Shown here one piece after another: positions 32,573 to 43,732 of a stretch of 64,000 nt of DNA. Origin of the DNA: Plotosus lineatus. Taxonomy: Eukaryota > Chordata > Actinopteri > Siluriformes > Plotosidae. The notes under the pieces are model-generated. The model saw nothing but the letters and a program-made list of their open reading frames with translations. It had not been told where the DNA came from and ran no database searches. The stretch spans positions 15,862,226-15,926,225 of the forward strand of contig CM045737.1 in NCBI GenBank assembly GCA_024760905.1. The letters run 5' to 3'. The position numbers and the translations under genes are program-made. Within the stretch, counting starts at the first letter, position 1; each line of letters opens with the position of its first letter.

Positions 32573-32895
32573 AAATGCATTTAAATATACATATAACACC
32601 AATATAAATATGCATATAATACATTGACTAAACATATAGCACATACATATTACACATACCTATAAAATTATACATATAACACAAATATATCACTTTAACT
32701 TCATATTTATTTACATTTACATTTATTCAAATGATGATACATTCAAACTGTATCTCAACAAGCAATACCCTGTGACAAGACTGAATTAATGACACCCCCC
32801 CACACACACACACACGACACACCAACAGTAACATTAATCATACCTGACTGACTTGTAGCGTCAAACACAGCAAGCTACAATGCATTGTATGTTCA

Positions 32896-33633
32896 TTGTA
32901 TGGTACCTCACCTTACGATAGTCCCAGCAAATGAAAAATCCAGGTTACGAAAAACGTTTTCCTAAAAAAATTTTTGTCTCTGGATACGAAACCGTTCACG
33001 TTATGAAAGCACCATCTCAAAAATCCAAACAATGCACGAGTTGCTCTCCCATTGACTATATCTCCCAACATTCCGCCCTGCTGGCCTCCCATTGGCTTTC
33101 TCCCAACATCCCGCCCCGCTGGCCTCCCATTGGCTATCTTCCAACATCCCGCACTGCTGGCCTGCCATTGGCTATCTCCCAACATCCCGCCCTGCTGGCC
33201 TCCCATTGGCTATCTGCCAACATCCCGCCCCACTGGCCTCCCATTGGCTAGGAGGGATGACGCAGCTCCCTCCCATTGGCTATTATGGAGCTGTATCTCC
33301 ATAATACCCATGATGCTTTTCGTGTAAAGGACAGAGTTACTGTTGTTTCATGAGTTTTTCGAGTGTACTCATTGCAACTTTATTTTTTGGCTCAGGCTTT
33401 TAACCTTGCATAACCATTTATAAGATTATAACTCTGCTAAGAAGATATGGTCAACACAAAGTAAGTACCTTAAAAAGTATGTTTTTATAATTTTTAAAGG
33501 GTTTAGGGGGCACTATTGGGTGCCTTGGAACGAATCACGCGTTTTACATGTAAAATGCGGTTCTGTTTACGAAAAATCCAGATTACGAAACTGCCTCTGA
33601 AATGGATTCATTTCGTAAAGTGAGGTACCACTG
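32896..33633 (+). mobile_element. Family B element with expanded internal minisatellite
   Basis: Ends '(ca)..tggtacctcaccttacgatag' and 'ttcgtaaagtgaggtaccactg', with subterminal 'gttacgaaa' repeats as in 17052-17862. The (CA)n and helix-turn-helix segment of that copy are missing here. Confidence 0.9.
33046..33250 (+). repeat. 38-bp minisatellite carrying inverted CCAAT boxes
   Basis: Five units of about 38 bp ('cccattggctatctcccaac|atcccgccccgctggcct') plus a partial sixth. Each contains 'attgg', the complement of CCAAT. The family B copy at 17 kb has only one unit and a partial one. Confidence 0.93.
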
Positions 33634-33639
33634 TATTAT

Positions 33640-34026
33640 CCAGCTTCAACAGTTTGTGTTACAGTAACTCCTCTGTTGTATCAGACCACATACATCAGTA
33701 AGCCATGTAGAAAATAAATGAATGAATGAGTGAATGAATGATATTAAAGGATTAAATATTATTTTGCGTCCATTTTTTTAAATGTCCTTCTTAAAAGGAA
33801 GCTTTTGCTTAGATGGGAACTAGAGAACGAAATGGAGCCAGAAGCTACAGGGAGACACTGCATCATTTAACAGCCTAATGGTAAGCTAGGGGAAGGCATT
33901 CTAGGGATTTATAGGGAATCATCTGGGAGATATCTGAGTGAACAAACTGAAATATTTCCCCTACGTTTCACTTCAACATTTAAATTGAGACTGTTCTTTC
34001 AAAAATGGTTTCAAACTTTTTTATAC
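33640..34026. other. No recognisable feature
   Basis: AT-rich unique-looking DNA with a short (GAAT)n run near 33715; no exon or repeat family identified. Confidence 0.45.
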
Positions 34027-34070
34027 ACCCCCCCACACACACACACACACACACACATACACACACACCA
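34027..34070. repeat. (CA)n microsatellite
   Basis: CA run preceded by a short C tract. Confidence 0.95.
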
Positions 34071-34769
34071 ATATCATAATGAAATTGCATTTTGACTCAT
34101 ATTCATTCTTCTGAAGAATTCGGAGATATGTTGCCTATTAAATTAACTATTTCTCCACTTGATGAATATCGAGGCATGACGCCTCACAGTTTCACAGTTT
34201 TCCAAGAGTTTTACCAAATGCCGCCTCGCTGCTTTCAAAATTGTAAAAAAAAAAAAAAAAAAGGCTCTAAATCATTCAAATTTTATTATTCATTCAGCTG
34301 CTCATTATCTTACAAATTTCAATTTAATGAGCATCTTCATGCAGTTGTGATTACAGATGTAATACACCATGCATGCTCAGTGCACTCAGAAGAGTGACGA
34401 CAACCCATGTCCAAAATGGCATTGAACTATCATAATAAAACAACAAGTGGTCTGCGACCACTCACTGTGTTTAATCAGGACTCATTCTATCAGTATTTAT
34501 TCATTATAATATCGAGAAAAAAAATTTTTGATTCATGCAAGATAGCTTGGTCAATACTTATGCAACTATCATAAAGTCATGTGCTTGATTTCGTTGTCGC
34601 ATCACGTACATGCTCATGTACCCACATAGACATACGCACCCCGCTGAGGGCACAGGCACCTCGCAGCTTATTCTCTATTTTACGTGTGCACGTATTTCTG
34701 TGAACTTATACATGCATGCTCAGAGTTAAACTTTTAGGCAGTGCCTAAATTTTTATTTATTTATAGAGC

Positions 34770-34908
34770 CATCGGTGTGTTTCTGCCCTGTGATGGCCTG
34801 GCGAGTTGTCCGGGATGTACTATGCCCTCGCTCAGAGTTGGCTGATAAGGGCGCCAGCCTAACTGCAACCCTACTTAGGATTAAACGGTTCAGAAAATGA
34901 ATGAATGA
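34770..34908 (+). mobile_element. S1 SINE tail fragment
   Basis: From 'catcggtgtgtttctgccctgtgatggcctgg' to 'ttaggattaaacggttcagaaaatgaatgaatg'. Confidence 0.85.
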
Positions 34909-35107
34909 TCTGTTTGAGGCATATCTACCAACTAATCTGGAAGCCGCTGCTCAGACAGGAGACAAAAACGAGAGTAGAAACTGTGAGAAAACACTATCAC
35001 ATAAAGATAATAATGATTATAAGATAAAACATGAAGATTTAATATATTATATCTCCATTGCGCTTGTGCCTGCCATATTCATATCAATCAGTCAGTTCAT
35101 CATCAGT

Positions 35108-35445
35108 TCATTTTCTGTAACCGCTTAATTCTAATTAAGGTCGCGGGAAGGCTGGCGCCCATCCCGGCCAACTTCGAGCGAGGGCAGAGTACACCCTGGA
35201 CAGCTCGCCAGCGCATCACTGGGTGGAAACACGCTGACGGCTTTGCAGCTACTCTTGTTGAAAGTCAGCAATGGTTCTTTTACATGAACCTCACACCATA
35301 AACAGTGAGAGACATGGCCAGCCCTTGATAACCCAGTTAGCTGCACTGGGGGGACAGCGACAACCCTTGGAGAGCGGGACACGAACCCCAACCTTTGGAT
35401 CAGTGATCCAGCGCCCCACACCACCAGACCACCACTGCCCCGGTC
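35108..35445 (-). mobile_element. S1 SINE, full length
   Basis: Minus copy: L2-like tail, core, and head complement 'tggatcagtgatccagcgccccacaccaccagaccaccactgcccc'. Confidence 0.92.
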
Positions 35446-36687
35446 ACCACTGCCACCACCAATCAGGCCTAACAGTTCATTTTTAAGTCTGGAGTTTACA
35501 TTTCAAAAAATGTTAAATTAGAAGTTATTGGTAATTGTTTAGAAAGGTTGTTACTTGTGCTGTACATCGTGCTATTTTTAATTTCCCATCTTTATATCGT
35601 AATGAATTTATTTTTATAAGTGCACGAAAAGGGAACACTGTACATCAGGTTTTGAAGTGGAGTGGGTTGACGAGTACACATGGTTGCCGCAGACAGCATC
35701 AGGCAGGGTATGCACTGTGTGCCTCGAGCACACTGTAGGGACATCAGGAAACAGCACATTTTTGGAACAGCCATCATGGGATTGTCCAAAACTGACGATT
35801 TTTAGTGTTTTAGTAGATTTTAGAAATAAATTAGAGTCTCATTACCTTCATCATCAGAATAGGCGTCAGAATTCAACATTTACAATCAATTCTTCACAAT
35901 TTTTTTCTGCAGTGGGCGCGGAGCTCTCGGTTATTAGTGTTCTTTTAAGCCTGGTCAGTATTCTTAAATGTGTATGCATCTGTTATGACAGAGAAAGTGT
36001 GTGCATGTATGTGTGGGTGGAGAAGGTGGGTTCGCTTCTGCTTATTTTTATATGATGTCTTATGTAAAGCATTTTATATCACATGTGGTTATATGAAAAG
36101 TGGCATACCAACAAAGTCTGATTTATTGATATATTGATTGATTAATAATTATCCGAAGCACTGCAGCAAACCCACCCAGGAATGTACCAAAAGGAAGAAA
36201 GGTAGTTATGGAAAGATCTAGCAAAGGCCTAATTTTGGACTACTGAAACATCTTGTAACTGAAAGATGAATAGAGAAAAATGTCAGTAAATCAATTTCAG
36301 AGACAAGTGTGTCATGCTAAACTGCGCCAATAAATAATTTCAGCTAAAGGAAGCCTCTGAAGCTATGGACCTTCTTCCTTACTGCAGAAATGAATATTAC
36401 ATCAACTGTGATTTGATTGAAAAGGCTTTTTTTTTCTTGTGTTTTTATCAAGTGTGTCACCTTTTTCTCTAAACAGTCTAATAAACAGGGTGAAACAAGT
36501 GGCTTTTTATATACATTAATAAACTCAACAATGGGATTCACATATTTTTTTTCATATGAACATTTTGTGAACATTTGTTTTACAGAAAGTTGTTACCAAG
36601 GCTCTATAAAAATAATCAAAGGTGACTCGGGTGCTGGCACAGGGATAAAAAAATGGTTAGGAAATCCAATGTTAACATAAATATGGG

Positions 36688-37018
36688 GTTGCGCGGTGGT
36701 GTAGTGGTTAGCACGTCCTCCTTCCCCAGCTCACACGTTTCTGTGTGGACTTTGCATGTTCTCCCCGTGCTTGCGTGGGTTTCCTCTGGGTACTCCGGTC
36801 TCCTCCCACAGTCGAAAGTCATGCACAGTAGGCTAACTAACTGTTCCAGATCACCTCTAAGGTTGAATGTGAATGGTTGCATAAGTGTTGGCCTTGCCAA
36901 GTTCTTGCAAGCTGGCCATGATGTACAACGCCTACGCCCAGAGTCGGCTGAGATGGGTGCCAAAATCAATGCAACCCTAATTAGGATTAAGCGGCTTAGA
37001 AAATGAATGAATGAATAT
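36688..37018 (+). mobile_element. S2 SINE, full length
   Basis: Head 'gcgcggtggtgtagtggttagcacgtcctcc', body 'gtgtggactttgcatgttctccccgtgcttgcgtgggtttcctctgggtactccggtctcctcccacag', tail 'cctaattaggattaagcggcttagaaaatgaatgaatga'. This is the best reference copy of S2 in the window. Confidence 0.9.
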
Positions 37019-37214
37019 TATTATGGATTTGGGCATAAACTCAAATCATTAAAGGAACACCTCAACATCATGGTATAGAACTCAGGACTATGAAACTGTT
37101 CGAATAATATAATAAAAAAAATAAATATATAAAAAAAAACCCCTAAAAAGTAATTTATTATCAGGTGTAGTAGACATGCATGCTGCTGATTTTGCGTGAC
37201 TGAATCACTAAATG

Positions 37215-38330
37215 AAAGGGGAGTGTTCAAAATAATAGCAGTGTGGAGTTCAATTAGTGACATCATTCATTCTTTGAAAAACATTTGCCATTATTGGCAG
37301 AAAAGTTGTACACGCTGGTTATAGTGTATTTCTCTCTGACATTCTGACATGAGGAAAATGGGTCGTTCCAGATATCGATCAGAACAGCGTACCTTGATTT
37401 CAAAGTTGATTGAAGAGGAGAAAACATATAAATACGTGCAGACAATAATAGACTGTTGAGCTAAAATTATCACAAATACTTTAAAATGGCAACCAAATCC
37501 TGAAAGACGTGGAAGAAAGTGAAAAGCTCCCATTCGAATGGATAAAATATTCAAATTATTAAGGACTCAACCACCAATCAGCTGCAGGAATATCAAAGAA
37601 GGTCTAAAGTTACCTGCGAGTCCTGTTACAATTAAAAGACGCCTATGTGAAGCCGAGCTATCGGCAAGAAGCCCTGCAAAGTTCCACCGGTGAAAAAAAG
37701 ACACGCTGAAGAGGTTACAATTTACCAAAGAGCACATCATTGACCTGAAGACAAACGGAACAACATTTTATGAACTGATGAAAGTAAAATTGTTCTTTCT
37801 GGATCTAACAGTCCCCTCGATGGCCCCCCCGGAACACTGAATTCAAGCCACAGTCCACTGTGAAGACAGTGAAACATGGCGGAGCAAGCTTCATGATACA
37901 GTATAGGGATGGTTCTCATGCTACGGTGTTGGGGCTATTTATCGCATTCCAGCGATCATTGGATCAGTTTGAATACATCAGAATACTTGAAGAGGTCATG
38001 CTGCCATATGCTGAAAAGGAAAAGCCCTTGAAATGGGTTCCAACAAGACAATGACCCAAAATGCACCAGTAAACGGGCAATATTTTGGTTCCAGAACAAC
38101 AACATTATGGGGCGACGGCCCGATCCCGGACCTTAATCCAATAGAAAACTTGGGTTGTGACATAAAAAATACAGTTTCTGAGACAAAACCAAGAAATACA
38201 GAAGAACTGTGGAATGTAGACCAATCATCCTGGGCGAGAAAACCTGTTCACAGCTTCTAGAAGTTGGTTCAGTTCATGCAACACAGATGTGCAGCAGTTC
38301 TTAGAAACAGTGATTATACAAATAAATATT
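37215..38330 (+). mobile_element. Decayed Tc1-like transposon
   Basis: Begins 'ggggagtgttcaaaataatagcagtgtgg', a Tc1-type end. Coding relics in shifting frames include KMGRSRYRSEQRTLISKLIEE (N-terminal DNA-binding part), 'VKTVKHGGASFM' and 'DLNPIENLGCDIKN' near the catalytic Glu. Many stops and frameshifts. Confidence 0.82.
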
Positions 38331-38602
38331 AGTTCAATTACTCAAAGGAAATAAAATATTACACCATTTTATAGTTTATATGGTGAATGTTTGAATTTGT
38401 AAAGATGAAAGCAGACACTGTTGTTATTTTTACAGTCCAATATTCCCTTTTCTTCAATTTCTTTAAATTAATAACACAAATTTGACGTATTTTTATGAAT
38501 TCATGTTTTGATTTGGAATAGAATGTGTCGCGTTCCCAATGCATTTGTATGCATGGAAATAAAACTAAGGATTTTGAGCTTTATTCACTTTTTTAAACAG
38601 AG

Positions 38603-38825
38603 GGCAGTGGTGGTCTGGTGGTGAAGGGCACTGAATCGCTGATCCTAAGGTTGGAGGTTTGAGTCCCACTCTCCACAAGGTTGGTTGTCACTGTCCCCCC
38701 CAGTGCAACCAACTGGGTTATCAAAGGCCGGCCATGTCTCTCACTGTCTATGGTGAGAGGTTCATGTAAAAGAACCATTGCTGACTTTCATAAAAAGTAT
38801 CTGCATAGCCGTCAGTGTATTTTGA
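38603..38825 (+). mobile_element. S1 SINE, 3'-truncated
   Basis: Head 'gggcagtggtggtctggtggtgaagggcactg' and core present; breaks off after 'gccgtcagtgtattttg'. Confidence 0.88.
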
Positions 38826-38899
38826 ACACAACTGTACATTTGCGTTCTTCTTATCCTACCTGGATAAAGTTTCTCTAGTTTTGTGTTCTGCTAGTCCTC

Positions 38900-39600
38900 A
38901 TCATTACTAGTGTGGTCCCTGCAGTCCGATCAGACTGCACAGGTAATCCAGATTCTAAAGGATGGCACATCCATACATGCAGGTGGAAGAATGTTTGCTG
39001 TGTATCCCAGTATAGTTGTAGTACGAGCATGGAGAAGATAGGGATGGACTGTTACACAAGGACCCGACAGCAGGATAGGTATCTGCGACTCTCCAGAGCA
39101 CAACAAAATGACCATATTTTTTTTTTTACCAAATTGTCAAAGACCAACTCCACGAAGGTGGCATTTGGGCCAAATGTCCTTTAGTAGGACTGTGAAGCTG
39201 TACCGCTATTCACCAGAGAATACAAAAATTGGAGTCTGGAGCCGCCATGATGTACATTATGTCACCTTTAACATCACCCAGCATGACCGATTTGGCAGTG
39301 GGCCTGTGGTGGTCTGGGAAGGTCTTTGGAGGGACACACAGACCTCTATATTATAGCCAATGGTACCTTGACTGCTGTTAATTAAGTATTGGGATGAAAT
39401 CCTCAAAGCAACTGTCAGAACTTATGCTGGTGCGGTCAGTACTGGGTTCCTCCTGGTACAGGACAAAGTCTGACTCATGTGACCAGAATGTGTAAGCAGA
39501 GACTGGATGTGGAAAACATTGAAGCCACTTACTGGGCCTCTTGTTCCCACGACCTAACATTGTTGGCAATGCATAGAGCAGTGCGGGAGACATAAACATT
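38900..39600 (+). mobile_element. Second decayed Tc1-like transposon (different family)
   Basis: Relics such as HYVTFNITQHDRFGSGPVVVWE, 'DQLHEGGIWAKCPLVGL' and 'LTAVN..YWDEILKATVRTYAGAV' in several frames match the central DDE region of a Tc1-like transposase family, distinct from the copies at 18.8 and 37.2 kb. Confidence 0.78.
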
Positions 39601-39604
39601 ACCA

Positions 39605-40485
39605 AGTCATAATATAAATTCTATGTCAGTGTAATATGATGGAGGTTTTAATTGTTCACTTACATTTTCAGGATGACTTGGAATCCATCCCTTGAATGGT
39701 TGATGATTTTGGGTTTCCAGTGATATGTTATTTTGTTTATTTAGCAAAACACACAATGTGCATCAGTAACGATTTTCAACTTGGTTAATTTGTTCAAGAC
39801 CTGATGTGTCATTAAAGTGTTTTATCTTAATTTTTTTTGAGCAGTTGCTGGCTTAAGAGAACAACAATGCCAAGCCTGTTGGGACTATTCCACCTTCGCA
39901 ACACATATTGTTCTAGTGCAAAGCAGCAGTTACAGGATTAGTATTTGGATACCTTTGATAAAGAATATTAGAAGACCCTGAAACACTGGTTCCATATCTG
40001 TGGATATGACAGACATGAAACATACTCAAAAAAATTGATGAACATTCTGTTCTCTCATTGAGATGCATAGGCTAACACATCAATCCCCCCAAAAAAATCT
40101 TTCACTGGTGAATAACCATTTAATTTCAATTAAATTAATTTTAATTAAAAACACAAAGGTTTTAGAAAGAAGGATATTCTACTCCAAAGAAGTCTTGTAG
40201 TAAGGGGTGATTCAGTACAACATAATCATGATAAATATGATAAATTGTTATAAGTACAATAATTGTAAGATACTGTATATTCCACACGAGATCAGCCTAT
40301 AGTACAGCCTACATAGTACAGTACGTTAATATCCGAAGTGCCCTTGAGCAAGGTACCTTATCCCAACTGCTCTCTGGGTGCCTCCAATGTGTGTGGTAGC
40401 CCAGTGTTCCGAGTGTGTGTGCTCACTTTGGATAGGTTAATTGCGGAGGAAATAATTTCCCTGAAAGGATTAATACAGTAGATCA
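39605..40485. other. No recognisable feature
   Basis: AT-rich DNA; only weak similarity to SINE-like text near 40340-40450. No exon identified. Confidence 0.4.
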
Positions 40486-40489
40486 AAAA

Positions 40490-40522
40490 AAAATAATAAT
40501 AATAATGATAATAATAATAATA

Positions 40523-40568
<46 letters not shown>
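40490..40568. repeat. (AAT)n-(ATT)n inverted microsatellite
   Basis: An AAT run is directly followed by an ATT run, so the two halves are reverse complements and can fold into a long hairpin. Confidence 0.95.
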
Positions 40569-40596
40569 GAGTTTGCATGTTTGCATTGTATGTGTA

Positions 40597-40715
40597 GCTG
40601 CTTTGCAATGACCTGGCAAGCTGTTCAGTGTGTACCCCGCCTTTACCCAGAGTTGGTTTTACATGGGTGCCATCCTTCCGGCGACTCTAATGAGGATTAA
40701 GCAGCTTCGAAAATT
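40597..40715 (+). mobile_element. SINE tail fragment (S1/S2 L2-like tail)
   Basis: 'gcaatgacctggcaagctgttcagtgtgtaccccgcc...gcgactctaatgaggattaagcagcttcgaaaa'. Confidence 0.75.
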
Positions 40716-40721
40716 GTCTGG

Positions 40722-41056
40722 GGGGGGCACTGATGGCCTAGTAGTATAGGGTGCTGGATCGCTGATCCAAAGGTTGAGGGTTCGAGTCCTACTCTCCACA
40801 AGGTTGTCACTAAAGTGCAGCTAACTGGGTTATCAAAAGTCGGCCATGTCTCTCGCTGTCTATGGTGTGAGGTTCATGTAAAAGAACCATTGCTGACTTT
40901 CGACAAGAGTAGCTGCAAAGCCGTCAGCGTGTTTCCACCCTGCGATGGCCTGGTGAGCTGTCCAGGGCGTACTCTGACCTCGCCCGGATTCGGCTGGGAT
41001 TGGCACCAGCCTCCCTAATTAGGATTAAGCGGATACAGAAAATGAACTGATGAACT
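40722..41056 (+). mobile_element. S1 SINE, full length
   Basis: Head 'gggcactgatggcctagtagtatagggtgctgg', core, L2-like tail ending 'gaaaatgaactgatgaactgaa'. It lies directly against an S2 body fragment (41057-41104). Confidence 0.92.
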
Positions 41057-41690
41057 GAAAATTGTCTCTTCCTAATTTCCCCTATGTGTGAGTGCATGTG
41101 TGAAAGGAAAAGTGTACAAGACGGTGTTGAGGCCAGCGATGTTGTATGGTTTAGAAACAGTTGCACTAGGGAAAAGACAGGAGGCAGAGCTGGAGGTAGC
41201 AGTGATGAAACTGTTGAGGTTCTCTTTGGGAGTAACAAGGATTTATAGGATCAGGAATGAGCACATCAGAGGAACAGCACATGTAAGATGTTTTGGAGAC
41301 AAAGTCAGAGAGGCTAGATTGAGATGGTTTGGACATGTACAGAGGAGGGATAGTGAGTATATTTGTAGTAGGGTGCTGAGGTTGGAACTACCAGGCAGAA
41401 GGCCTAGAGGAAGACCAAAGAGACGATTCATGGATGTGGTGAAGGAGGACATGAAGGTAGTTGGTGTAAGAGAAGACGATGCAAAGGATAGGGTGAGATG
41501 GAGGCAGATGATTCGCTGTGGCGACCCCTGAAGGGAAAAGTCGAAAGGAAAAGAAGAAGAAGAAGGAGTGCATGTGTGAATAATTGTGTATTGCCAGCCC
41601 TCTGAAGCTGTGGTGAGCTGTTCAGGCTGTACCCCACCTTCACCTTGCACTGGCTGAAATAGGATCCAGCCTCCCTGCAAGCCTAGTAGG
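41057..41690 (+). mobile_element. S2 SINE body split by an RTE LINE
   Basis: 'aattgtctcttcctaatttcccctatgtgtgagtgcatgtgtgaa' before the LINE and 'gagtgcatgtgtgaataattgtgtattgccagccctctg...gatccagcctccctgcaagcc' after it form one S2 copy. Confidence 0.8.
41105..41565 (+). mobile_element. 5'-truncated RTE LINE with 15-bp target duplication
   Basis: It encodes KGKVYKTVLRPAMLYGLETV to WRQMIRCGDP and the standard 3' end. Identical 'gagtgcatgtgtgaa' flanks it at 41090-41104 and 41566-41580, proving insertion into the S2 copy. Confidence 0.95.
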
Positions 41691-42008
41691 ACCTCAGAGC
41701 AAATGATCAGTTTATGTGATAATCTAAAGAAGAGTGAGTACAGTACAGCTGTGAGTGAAGTAAAAATGAATGTTGCTTTTGTTTACATGGTTTAGAACAT
41801 TGTAACAATTTCAAATCAAGATCAAGAGGGAACATCTGGAACTTCCCTTTAGTAGGAACTTGTTTAAAGGTTGTTTATTAGCAAACAATGCACATGGGCT
41901 GGACTGATAGAAGAGAGTGTTAGTGCCAGATGGACATCAGACCAAACTCATATAGACATTATCTCATCACTGCAGGTAATGACACACTGTAGTTTTATTA
42001 CCTACCTA

Positions 42009-42011
<3 letters not shown>

Positions 42012-42051
<40 letters not shown>

Positions 42052-42053
42052 CA
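42012..42053. repeat. (CA)n microsatellite
   Basis: CA run just upstream of a TATA-like element. Confidence 0.95.
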
Positions 42054-42073
42054 CCTGACTCTATGTGCACGCG

Positions 42074-42330
42074 CTGCTCTGCTGTATAAGACGCATCAGT
42101 AATCGGAGCTGCTCTCATCACCATCCAGTACCACACTGACTGAGTATTGACTTTCTCTTCTCTCCTGCCTTGAACCCACATTAAAGATCAACACACTTTC
42201 TGCAGGAGAAGAGCACAACCGAAGGACAGATATGACAGTGCTCGAAGATATTTATCCCACCACACGTCCCTATGAATTGCTTGAAGTGCGCAGAGGCGCA
42301 TCTCTATAATATAATAATTGATCAGAGGCT
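42074..42330 (+). promoter_or_regulatory. Possible TATA promoter with a short ATG frame
   Basis: 'gctgtataagacgc' (42078-42091) resembles a TATA box. About 140 bp further, ATG at 42232 opens a 25-codon frame (MTVLEDIYPTTRPYELLEVR...) ending in TAA near 42310. The spacing looks like a compact promoter and first exon, but no protein family is recognised and no clear splice donor follows. It may be chance. Confidence 0.25.
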
Positions 42331-42516
42331 CTGAATCAGGCATCACAGCACTGCAGGGAGTGGCAAGGTTATTTATTACTCTACTCCCATCTCATCTGCT
42401 GCCTGCTCAGGACAAATCCCACCCTTTTCCCAGTTTAAAGATCGCCTGTTATTCATAAAATTATCATTTAAAATCGAATCATGCCGAAAACATAGGAACA
42501 AAATCTTCGCCCTTAC

Positions 42517-42650
42517 CTCGGTTTTTTTCGCCGCGTTATCGTGTTGCTCCTCGGAACCTTCGGCTAGCTCCGCCCACTGAAAAGCCCAGAACGGCTCCGC
42601 CCACTGCTGAAAAACACAGGACCGCGGGCAGAGAAATGCTGCGTGACGTG
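42517..42650 (-). promoter_or_regulatory. Candidate promoter and noncoding first exon of the RNF19-like gene
   Basis: The minus strand shows two GC boxes ('gtgggcggagc') within 40 bp in a CpG-rich patch, then 'ggcgaaaaaaaccgag|GTAAGGGCG', a strong splice donor at 42516-42515. No ATG lies between the GC boxes and the donor. It would splice to the 5'UTR acceptor at 30076 across about 12 kb of repeats. Linkage is inferred from orientation and the lack of another minus-strand gene between. Confidence 0.5.
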
Positions 42651-42720
42651 TGGAGAAAAAGAGAGGAGATCCCGGTGAACCTGAAGGAGATTTCCCTTTC
42701 ACTCTGACTTCACTACACAG

Positions 42721-43040
42721 AAACAGCCGGATCTTCCATCTTCTACCACAGTGGTGCAGTACTCTGTTTCCCCAAAACAACAACAACAACAACAATACCA
42801 GGTTGGTGGGGTGACATAGTGGTCCACCAACGGCCGTAGGTTCGAGTCCTGCCATGTTCTCCCCATGCATAAAAACAGCCGGATCTTCCATCTTCTACCA
42901 CACTTGTGCAGTACTCTGTTTCCCACAAACAACAACAATAACTGGGTGGTGTGGTGACATAGTGGTCCACCAACGGCCATACACCAGCAGGAAGGCTAGT
43001 AGTAGGTTCGAGTCCTGCCATGTTCTCCCCGTGCTTGTTG
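42721..43040 (-). repeat. Tandem duplication of about 152 bp with tRNA-like boxes
   Basis: 'aaacagccggatcttccatcttctaccaca..tgtgcagtactctgtttcc' recurs at 42721 and 42873, each followed by (CAA)n, 'gtgacatagtggtccaccaacggcc' and 'gtaggttcgagtcctgccatgttctcccc'. The second unit has about 24 extra bases. It sits just upstream of the GC-box promoter. Confidence 0.9.
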
Positions 43041-43093
43041 TGGATTTCTTCTAAATACTATGTTTTTCTCCCATAGCTCTACCATAATGCCTT

Positions 43094-43096
<3 letters not shown>

Positions 43097-43141
<45 letters not shown>
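43097..43141. repeat. (TG)n microsatellite
   Basis: Uninterrupted TG run. Confidence 0.96.
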
Positions 43142-43234
43142 TGACACGTTCAGTGAAAGGATGGTTTGGGAAATTAATAAATACATAATAAAACTAGTAC
43201 TAATACCAACATGATAAAAATGAATTAATAATAG

Positions 43235-43530
43235 TCCACTCATTTTCTGGGTGGTTTAATCCCAATTAGGGTCACAGGGTGGCTGGTGCCCATCTCAGCT
43301 GACTCTGGGCAAAGGTGGGGAACACCCTGGTCAGCTCACCTGGCCATTGCGGGGTCAACACTCACACCTAGGGGTGATTTGGAACAGCCAATTTGCATGT
43401 TTTCGGACTGTGGGAAGAAAACCGCAAGCACGGGGAGAACATGCAAACACCACACAAACACCTGAGCTGGGAATCAAACCCAGGACCTTCTTACTGTGAG
43501 CTAGACGTGCTAACCACTACGAGACGTGCC
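43235..43530 (-). mobile_element. S2 SINE
   Basis: Minus copy with 'tttaatcccaattagggtcac', 'aagcacggggagaacatgcaaacaccacacaaacacc' and head complement 'gtgagctagacgtgctaaccactacgagacgtgcc'. Confidence 0.85.
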
Positions 43531-43536
43531 ACCATA

Positions 43537-43537
<1 letters not shown>

Positions 43538-43587
<50 letters not shown>

Positions 43588-43641
43588 GTTGTTGTTGTTG
43601 TTGTTTTGTTACTGTTGTTGTTGTTGTTGTTGTTGTTGTTA
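43538..43641. repeat. (ATT)n-(GTT)n microsatellite
   Basis: Compound trinucleotide array next to the S2 head. Confidence 0.96.
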
Positions 43642-43732
43642 CAAGAAAATATTTTCATAAATTACCAGTAGTCTGACGTGAGGGAGGGGCACAAACCAGT
43701 GTCTCTCCCTCACGCCGGTCCCAAGCCCGGAT

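Noticed and set aside
33046..33250. CRISPR-like array of regularly spaced repeats
   Set aside because: The units abut without unique spacers and lie inside a eukaryotic transposon; it is a minisatellite.
33052..33327. Pro/Leu/His-rich repeat protein
   Set aside because: It is a translation of the 38-bp minisatellite.
35657..36055. 132-codon plus-strand frame
   Set aside because: No domain or splice context; the end ('aagcattttatatcaca..gtggcataccaacaaagtctgatttattga') looks like a dispersed-repeat tail.
42376..43021. Overlapping minus-strand open frames of 92-171 codons
   Set aside because: They are generated by the 152-bp tandem duplication and the GC-box promoter; the repeated peptide text mirrors the repeat and crosses the strong splice donor.
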